NCBI GenBank assembly: GCA_029961045.1
Contig: JASBVN010000018.1
Location: 1 to 64,000, forward strand
Direction of reading: 5' to 3'
DNA: 64,000 bases
Source of the DNA: Alicyclobacillaceae bacterium
GTDB lineage: Bacteria > Bacillota > Bacilli > Kyrpidiales > Kyrpidiaceae
Below the pieces are notes generated by a model. It was not told the origin of the DNA and did no database searches. It saw only the letters and a program-made list of their open reading frames with translations. Of this stretch, positions 58,735-64,000 are shown in pieces (the first letter of the stretch is position 1; each line of letters opens with the position of its first letter). The position numbers were made by a program, and so were the translations under genes.

Positions 58735-59232
58735 CTAACATCGCGGCTCCTTGCCGGCCTTCCAGCATTCGAGCAATTCCCGCCGCAATTGACTGTCTTC
58801 TTCCGGTACCGCCAACCACAACTCGCTGAAGAGAATTTGGCGCGCCAAATCGAACATGCGCTTCTCTCCCGTCGATAATCCTTTGTGGCGTTCCAACCAA
58901 GCGAGCTGGCGAACGACTCCGGCAATGGCGTAAGCGTCTCCGCTTTTGATCTTGTCCATGTTGTCTCGGTAACGCCGGTTCCAGGCCGTGGTCTCCTGAA
59001 CCCCGTCGTCGTAGAGGATGGAGAGAATTTCCCTCACCGCCTCGGGCCCGACCACTTCCCGCAATCCCACGGCGTCCGTCTGTTCAATGGGAATCATCAC
59101 CTTGATGTCTCCCACCGGCATCCGCATGACGTAATAACGGCCTGTTTTGCCCAATACTTCCCGTTCTTCAATCGACTCGATCACACCCGCCCCGTGCATT
59201 GGATAGACCACTCGGTCCCCAACATTAAACAT
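58735..59232 (-). CDS. carD: CarD/CdnL-family transcription regulator
   Basis: 165 residues from MFNVGDRVVYPMHGAGVIESIEERE: N-terminal RNA-polymerase-interacting Tudor-like domain and helical C-terminal DNA-binding domain (WNRRYRDNMDKIKSGDAYAIAGVVRQL). Family members stabilise open promoter complexes, notably at rRNA promoters. I prefer the ATG at 59232 (GAGGTG at 6 nt) to the GTG three codons earlier. It has its own strong promoter. Confidence 0.93.
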   Translation of the reverse strand: MFNVGDRVVYPMHGAGVIESIEEREVLGKTGRYYVMRMPVGDIKVMIPIEQTDAVGLREVVGPEAVREILSILYDDGVQETTAWNRRYRDNMDKIKSGDAYAIAGVVRQLAWLERHKGLSTGEKRMFDLARQILFSELWLAVPEEDSQLRRELLECWKAGKEPRC

Positions 59233-59274
59233 GTCATGCACCTCTGGGTTTCAATTTCATGTGGGATCGTCCCC

Positions 59275-59303
59275 AGAATAACACAAGGAAAACCATGTGT
59301 CAA
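59275..59303 (-). promoter_or_regulatory. promoter of carD
   Basis: TTGACA (59298-59303), 17-nt spacer and TATTCT (59275-59280) on the minus strand, in an AT-rich gap after disA. Confidence 0.8.
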
Positions 59304-59392
59304 TTTTAAAATTAACATAATATCACGGAGCGACATAATTCGTCAATGTCCGCAGGGCCCTTCGCGCTTCTCAAGTCGGAATAGGCGGAAAT

Positions 59393-59427
59393 CAAAAAGG
59401 AAAAGGGCGCGCCCCAGGGGCCGCCCT
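59393..59427 (-). terminator. Rho-independent terminator of disA
   Basis: GGGCG-GCCCC and GGGGC-CGCCC (with small bulges) are followed on the minus strand by TTTTCCTTTTTGATTT, directly after the disA stop. Confidence 0.75.
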
Positions 59428-60512
59428 CAAATGTGGCGATCGATCAAAGCCAGTTCCCGCACCCGCTTCAGTCCCTCGCGAATCGCGCGAGCCCGCACTT
59501 CTCCGATCCCTTCGACATCGTCCAACTCTTCGATGGACGCAGACATCACCCGGGACAATCCCCGGAACTTGGCGATGAGATTCTCAATGACCGGCTGAGG
59601 CAGGCGGGGAATTTTGTTCAAAAGCCGGTAACCGCGAGGAGACACCGGCTCTTCGGCGACGTTCACGTTTCCGGAATAACCCAAAACCCTGGCAATCGCG
59701 GAGGGATCCAGGAGTTCCTCGGACGACAGTTCGTGGAGGTCGGTCAAAATGTGATGAGGAGTGGCATCGATGCCTTCCCGACAATAATCTTTCACCAGCA
59801 GATAGGCTTCTTCATCGACCTTGGACACCAGTTCCTCCAACTGCATGGAAATCAGGCGGCCTTCGGTTCCCAATTCCACAATGTACCGCCGGATTTCCGC
59901 CTTGATGCGCAGCACCATTTCAATGCGCTGGATCACCTGGGCCACTTCCTGGAGTGTAACCAATTCTTCAAACTCTAGCGCGCTGAGGTTCGTCAGGGCC
60001 TGGTCGAGCACCGCCTTGTATTTTTCCAAGGTCTGAATGGCCTGATTGGCCTTGGTCAAGATCACGCCGATGTCCTTAAGAGCATACCGGATGTTGGACT
60101 GATAGAGGGTGATCACGCCGCGGCGCTGGGAGATACAGACGACCAGTTGCCCGGTCTGTTTGGCCACCCGCTCCGCCGTCCGGTGGCGGGTTCCCGTCTC
60201 AGAGGATGGAATCGACGGATCGGGATTCAATTGCGTATTGGCGTACAGGATGCGCTTCCCGTCCTCGCTGAGAATGATGGCCCCGTCCATTTTAGCCAAC
60301 TCGTACAGGCTGGCCGGAGTAAATTCGGAATTGATTTGGAACCCGCCGTCCACCAGCTCCAGGACTTCGGGGGTATTGCCCACGACGATCAACGCGCCTG
60401 TTTTGGCCCGCAATACATTTTCCAAGCCTTCCCGAAGCGGGGTGCCCGGTGCGATGAGCCGCAACATTTTGATCAGCAGGTTTTCCTTCTTGACGTTCAT
60501 CTCATCCCGCAT
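59427..60512 (-). CDS. disA: DNA integrity scanning diadenylate cyclase DisA
   Basis: 361 residues. The DAC domain has [10 protein letters not shown] and [15 protein letters not shown]; a helical linker follows, and the C-terminal helix-hairpin-helix ([22 protein letters not shown]) scans DNA for branched structures. Makes c-di-AMP and is checked by DNA damage and by RadA. ATG after GAGGGGTGA; its start is a few bases from the radA stop, so the pair is probably coupled. Confidence 0.97.
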   Translation of the reverse strand: MRDEMNVKKENLLIKMLRLIAPGTPLREGLENVLRAKTGALIVVGNTPEVLELVDGGFQINSEFTPASLYELAKMDGAIILSEDGKRILYANTQLNPDPSIPSSETGTRHRTAERVAKQTGQLVVCISQRRGVITLYQSNIRYALKDIGVILTKANQAIQTLEKYKAVLDQALTNLSALEFEELVTLQEVAQVIQRIEMVLRIKAEIRRYIVELGTEGRLISMQLEELVSKVDEEAYLLVKDYCREGIDATPHHILTDLHELSSEELLDPSAIARVLGYSGNVNVAEEPVSPRGYRLLNKIPRLPQPVIENLIAKFRGLSRVMSASIEELDDVEGIGEVRARAIREGLKRVRELALIDRHI

Positions 60513-60517
60513 CGTCT

Positions 60518-61873
60518 TCACCCCTCAAAGGCGGCCTCGAAGGCTTCGCCCACCGAGTCGACTCCGACGACATCGATTCCCGGCGGGACCCGCAACCCCC
60601 GGACGTTGCCCCGCGGCAGTACGCAACGGCGAAAACCGAGCTTGACCGCCTCCGCCAACCGTTGTTCCACCCGGGAAACCGCGCGCACTTCCCCGGTCAG
60701 GCCGATTTCGCCGATGAATACGTCGGCGGGAGGGACCGGGCAATCCCGAAAACTGGAGGCCAGGCTCACGGCAAGGCCGAGATCGACGGCCGGTTCGTCG
60801 AGCCGGACGCCGCCCGCGACGTTCACGTAGACGTCCTGGGTTTGCATGGAAAAACCGAGCCGCTTTTCAAGTACGGCGAGAATTAAGGCGACTCGTTGGA
60901 CGTCGACCCCCGACGCCGTGCGCCTCGGCACGCCGTATCCCGCATCGGCGACCAGAGCCTGGATTTCCACCAGAATGGGCCGGCTTCCCTCCAAACTGGC
61001 CACCACCGCCGAGCCGGCGACCCCGACCGGTCGTTCGGTCAGGAATAGCTCCGAAGGGTTGGCTACCTCGTGAAGTCCGCTGTCGCGCATTTCAAAAATC
61101 CCGATCTCATTGGTGGAACCGAAACGGTTTTTGACCGCTCTCAAAATGCGGTAGGTGTGGTGCCGGGCTCCTTCGAAATAGATCACCACGTCGACCATGT
61201 GTTCCAAGACCCGCGGCCCGGCGATGGCTCCTTCCTTGGTCACGTGGCCGACAATCAACGTCGCCAGTTCCTTTTCTTTGGCAAGCCGGAGCAACCGCCC
61301 CGTGCACTCCCGCACTTGGGCCACGCTGCCGGGAGCCGAGGGCACCGAGGAAATGTGCATGGTTTGGATGGAGTCGACAATCAAACACCACGGATCGACT
61401 TGTTCCACGGCGGCTTCCACCGACTCCAGGTCAATCTCCGGCAAAATATACAAGGACGGTTCGAGGGCCCCGAGCCGCTTGGCCCGCATGTGAATCTGTC
61501 CGGCCGATTCTTCCCCTGAAACATAGAGAACCCTGCGGCCGCCCCGGGCCATCCGGGACGACGTTTGTAGCAACAGGGTGGATTTGCCAATTCCCGGATC
61601 TCCCCCGACGAGGATTAAGGACCCGGGGACCAAGCCACCCCCGAGAACTCGATCAAATTCGGACGATCCGGTGTGTTGCCGTTGCTCCTCGGACCCGCGG
61701 ATGTCGGTCACGGCCAAGGCGGAAGCACCGGAACGCCGTTTTCCGGTCCCGGCGGAACGAACCGGTTCTTCGACCAAGCTGTTCCATTCGCCGCATGCGG
61801 GGCAGCGTCCGAGCCACTTCGCTGCCTCATAGCCGCATTGTTGACAAACATATTTCATTTTTAACTTCGGCAC
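60518..61873 (-). CDS. radA: DNA repair protein RadA
   Basis: 451 residues: four-cysteine zinc finger ([21 protein letters not shown]), Walker [11 protein letters not shown], the RadA signature KNRFGSTNE, and a Lon-like C-terminal domain ([19 protein letters not shown]). Helps branch migration in recombination. GTG start; the downstream ATG (MKYVCQQC) is an alternative. Confidence 0.96.
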   Translation of the reverse strand: MPKLKMKYVCQQCGYEAAKWLGRCPACGEWNSLVEEPVRSAGTGKRRSGASALAVTDIRGSEEQRQHTGSSEFDRVLGGGLVPGSLILVGGDPGIGKSTLLLQTSSRMARGGRRVLYVSGEESAGQIHMRAKRLGALEPSLYILPEIDLESVEAAVEQVDPWCLIVDSIQTMHISSVPSAPGSVAQVRECTGRLLRLAKEKELATLIVGHVTKEGAIAGPRVLEHMVDVVIYFEGARHHTYRILRAVKNRFGSTNEIGIFEMRDSGLHEVANPSELFLTERPVGVAGSAVVASLEGSRPILVEIQALVADAGYGVPRRTASGVDVQRVALILAVLEKRLGFSMQTQDVYVNVAGGVRLDEPAVDLGLAVSLASSFRDCPVPPADVFIGEIGLTGEVRAVSRVEQRLAEAVKLGFRRCVLPRGNVRGLRVPPGIDVVGVDSVGEAFEAAFEG

Positions 61874-62045
61874 CGGAACCGCCCTTTCCTAAATGAATAC
61901 AAATTTCCATTGTAGAATATATCCCAAAACCGGCCGTTTCGCCAGAACGGAAAAGGGGCCGCCCCGGAGGAGAATCGCTCCCCCGAGGGACAGCCCAAAG
62001 ACCTCCCGCCCAAAGCGGTCTCGCGCCCATACGCGATCTCCCGAA
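61874..62045. other. clpC-radA intergenic region
   Basis: 172 nt without a gene. On the minus strand GGGG-CGG-CCCC-TTTT could be a weak clpC terminator. TTTTGGGATATATTCTACAAT, about 40-60 nt before radA, holds -10-like elements (TATATT, TACAAT) without a clear -35. Confidence 0.4.
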
Positions 62046-64000
62046 TCAGGCGGTGGAAGAGGACGGTTCCAGCTTGCGGACCGTCAAGCCGCCTTCCTCG
62101 ACGTCGATCCGGACCCGATCGCCTTTGACGATGGTTCCGCTGAGGAGGGCTTCCGAGAGCCGGTCCTCGATGTGCCGCTGGATGGCCCGCTTGAGCGGCC
62201 TGGCTCCGTAAACCGGATCGAATCCCTGCTTGGCCAGAAACTCCTTGGCCGCGTCGGTCAGTTCGAAGTCGATCTCGTGGTCCCGCAGCCGTTTGCGGAG
62301 TTCTTCCACCATGAGGTCGACGATCTTTTTGATGTCCTCCTCAGACAGCGGATGGAAGACGATGACCTCGTCGATCCGGTTGAGGAACTCCGGGCGGAAC
62401 TGCCGTTTGAGTTCCTCCATGACCTTGTCCTTCATGTCGTGGTATCCGCCGTCGTCCCGCGTGGCAAAACCGAGGGTGCCTCCCTTGCGGATGCTCTGAG
62501 CGCCGACATTGGACGTCATGATGATGACCGTGTTCCGGAAATCCACCGTCCGGCCCTTTCCGTCCGTCAAGCGACCGTCGTCGAGGACCTGGAGCAGGAT
62601 GTTGAACACCTCCGGGTGGGCTTTCTCAATCTCGTCCAAAAGCACCACCGAATAGGGCTTGCGACGGATTTTTTCCGTCAACTGCCCGCCTTCTTCATAT
62701 CCCACATAGCCGGGAGGAGCTCCGATCAACCGCGACGTGGTGTGCCGCTCCATGTATTCCGACATATCGATCCGGACAATGGCATTTTCGTCGCCGAAGA
62801 GGGCTTCGGCCAGAGCTCGGGCCAATTCCGTCTTGCCGACGCCGGTCGGACCGAGGAAGATGAACGAACCGATCGGCCGCTTCGGATCTTTCAACCCTGC
62901 GCGGGCCCGCCGAATGGCTCGAGAAACCGCCCGTACCGCTTCGTCCTGGCCGATCACCCGTTGATGGAGAATCTCTTCCATCTTCAGCAAGCGCTCCGAC
63001 TCTTCCTCGGCCAGTTTTTTGACGGGAATTCCCGTCCAGCTGGACACAATTTCGGCGATGTCTTCTTCGGTCACCACCGAATCCTTTGCCGCTTGCTTTT
63101 GTTGCCATTCGAGTTTGCGGTTTTCGAGTTCCTCCCGCAGCTTTTGCTCCTTATCCCGGAGGGCCGCCGCCTTCTCAAATTCTTGGCTTTGCACGGCCGC
63201 CTCTTTCTCCTTCCGCACCTCCTCCAACTTTTCCTCTAACTCTTTGAGATTGGGCGGTGCGGTATGGGTGCGCAGGCGCACCCGGGAAGCCGCCTCGTCG
63301 ATCAGATCAATGGCCTTGTCCGGCAGGTAGCGGTCGCTGATGTAGCGATCGGACAGGCGGACCGCCGCCTCCAGGGCTTCGTCGCTGATTTTTACCCGAT
63401 GGTGGGCTTCATAGCGGTCCCGCAGTCCGTGAAGAATTTGAATGGCTTCCTCCGGCGTCGGTTGATCGACGATGATCGGCTGGAACCTCCGTTCTAAGGC
63501 GGCATCCTTCTCAATATGTTTGCGGTACTCGTCCAAGGTCGTGGCCCCGATGCACTGCAACTCGCCGCGGGCCAGGGCAGGCTTCAGAATGTTCGAGGCA
63601 TCGATGGCCCCTTCGGCCCCTCCGGCCCCGATCAAGGTATGCAGCTCGTCGATAAACAGGATGACATTGCCGGCCTGCCGGATCTCGTCCATGATTTTCT
63701 TCAGGCGATCCTCAAACTCGCCGCGGTATTTCGTCCCGGCCACGACCGTGCCCATGTCGAGGACCATGACCCGCTTGTTGCGCAAGGTCTCCGGGATTTC
63801 ATTGGCTACGATCCGCTGCGCCAGCCCCTCCGCGATGGCCGTTTTTCCGACTCCCGGCTCGCCGATGAGAACCGGATTGTTCTTGGTGCGGCGAGACAGC
63901 ACTTGAATGACTCTCTCGATCTCCTTGTTGCGCCCGATGACCGGGTCGAGTTTGCCGTCCCGGGCCATTTGGGTAAGATCGCGGGCCAGGCTGTCCAGGG
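62046..64000 (-). CDS. clpC: ATP-dependent Clp protease ATP-binding subunit ClpC (5' end beyond window)
   Basis: About 651 C-terminal residues. The frame is open to the window edge, where it reads [23 protein letters not shown]. First AAA+ Walker [17 protein letters not shown] motif region ([24 protein letters not shown]), second Walker [15 protein letters not shown] and the ClpP-type chaperone C-terminal domain. The N-domain that binds McsB/MecA lies outside. Unfolds proteins for ClpP; in Bacilli under CtsR control from upstream. The ORF-track start (63968) is an internal ATG. Confidence 0.97.
   Translation of the reverse strand, partial: LDSLARDLTQMARDGKLDPVIGRNKEIERVIQVLSRRTKNNPVLIGEPGVGKTAIAEGLAQRIVANEIPETLRNKRVMVLDMGTVVAGTKYRGEFEDRLKKIMDEIRQAGNVILFIDELHTLIGAGGAEGAIDASNILKPALARGELQCIGATTLDEYRKHIEKDAALERRFQPIIVDQPTPEEAIQILHGLRDRYEAHHRVKISDEALEAAVRLSDRYISDRYLPDKAIDLIDEAASRVRLRTHTAPPNLKELEEKLEEVRKEKEAAVQSQEFEKAAALRDKEQKLREELENRKLEWQQKQAAKDSVVTEEDIAEIVSSWTGIPVKKLAEEESERLLKMEEILHQRVIGQDEAVRAVSRAIRRARAGLKDPKRPIGSFIFLGPTGVGKTELARALAEALFGDENAIVRIDMSEYMERHTTSRLIGAPPGYVGYEEGGQLTEKIRRKPYSVVLLDEIEKAHPEVFNILLQVLDDGRLTDGKGRTVDFRNTVIIMTSNVGAQSIRKGGTLGFATRDDGGYHDMKDKVMEELKRQFRPEFLNRIDEVIVFHPLSEEDIKKIVDLMVEELRKRLRDHEIDFELTDAAKEFLAKQGFDPVYGARPLKRAIQRHIEDRLSEALLSGTIVKGDRVRIDVEEGGLTVRKLEPSSSTA

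Overview
This 64 kb window is a chromosomal core region of a Gram-positive, endospore-forming member of the Bacillota (Bacilli). Four things point there. The gene order clpC-radA-disA-carD-yacL, gltX-cysE-cysS, sigH-rpmG-secE-nusG-rplKAJL-rpoBC-rpsLG-fusA-tuf-S10/spc/alpha-rplM-rpsI-salA-gerD-kbaA-pdaB-rocF-cdaA-glmM-glmS follows the Bacillus subtilis order almost gene for gene. Sporulation and germination genes are present (kbaA, gerD, pdaB, a SpoIIM-family gene, sigH). Strong GGAGG ribosome binding sites are used throughout, with many GTG and TTG starts. Regulatory RNAs typical of the phylum are present (glmS ribozyme, cysteine T-box, L10 leader). The DNA is GC-rich, so a high-GC Bacilli lineage (Alicyclobacillaceae- or Thermoactinomycetaceae-like) is my guess; I cannot name the genus.

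Layout from left to right. Positions 1-785 are an AT-richer flank with two very short minus-strand reading frames that carry promoter-like, ribosome-binding and terminator-like signals but no normal start codon. A plus-strand cassette follows (wHTH-type regulator plus 14-helix drug/H+ antiporter), closed by a strong terminator. The minus-strand amino-sugar/c-di-AMP block (glmS with its self-cleaving ribozyme, glmM, cdaA) lacks cdaR. Next comes a sulfate assimilation cassette (sat, a TauE/SafE permease, cysH) under its own promoter, then arginase, a SpoIIM-like membrane protein, and the alternating-strand sporulation genes pdaB(+), kbaA(-), gerD(+), and salA/mrp(-).

From about 16 kb to 50 kb nearly everything reads on the minus strand: rplM-rpsI, truA, the alpha, spc and S10 operons, tuf, fusA, rpsG, rpsL, an L7Ae-like protein, rpoC, rpoB, an RsmC-like methyltransferase, rplL, rplJ, rplA, rplK, nusG, secE, rpmG. 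Then sigH, rae1, rlmB, cysS, cysE behind a T-box with a UGC (Cys) specifier, gltX and ispF. ispD alone is flipped to the plus strand. The right end holds yacL (PIN/TRAM), carD, disA, radA and the 3' part of clpC, cut by the window edge.

Functionally the window is mostly transcription and translation machinery. Around it are cell-wall precursor supply (GlmS/GlmM), two c-di-AMP cyclases (CdaA and DisA), cysteine supply (Sat-CysH-CysE-CysS), isoprenoid steps (IspD/IspF) and stress/repair factors (ClpC, RadA). I found no tRNA, rRNA, CRISPR array, insertion sequence, prophage or defence island. The less ordinary points are the left-flank small genes, the loss of cdaR, a mini-ORF ending just before the glmS ribozyme cleavage site, the sulfate cassette where sigW-rsiW usually lie, the inverted ispD, and several genes missing from an otherwise conserved order (mrnC, ecfA1A2T, cwlD).
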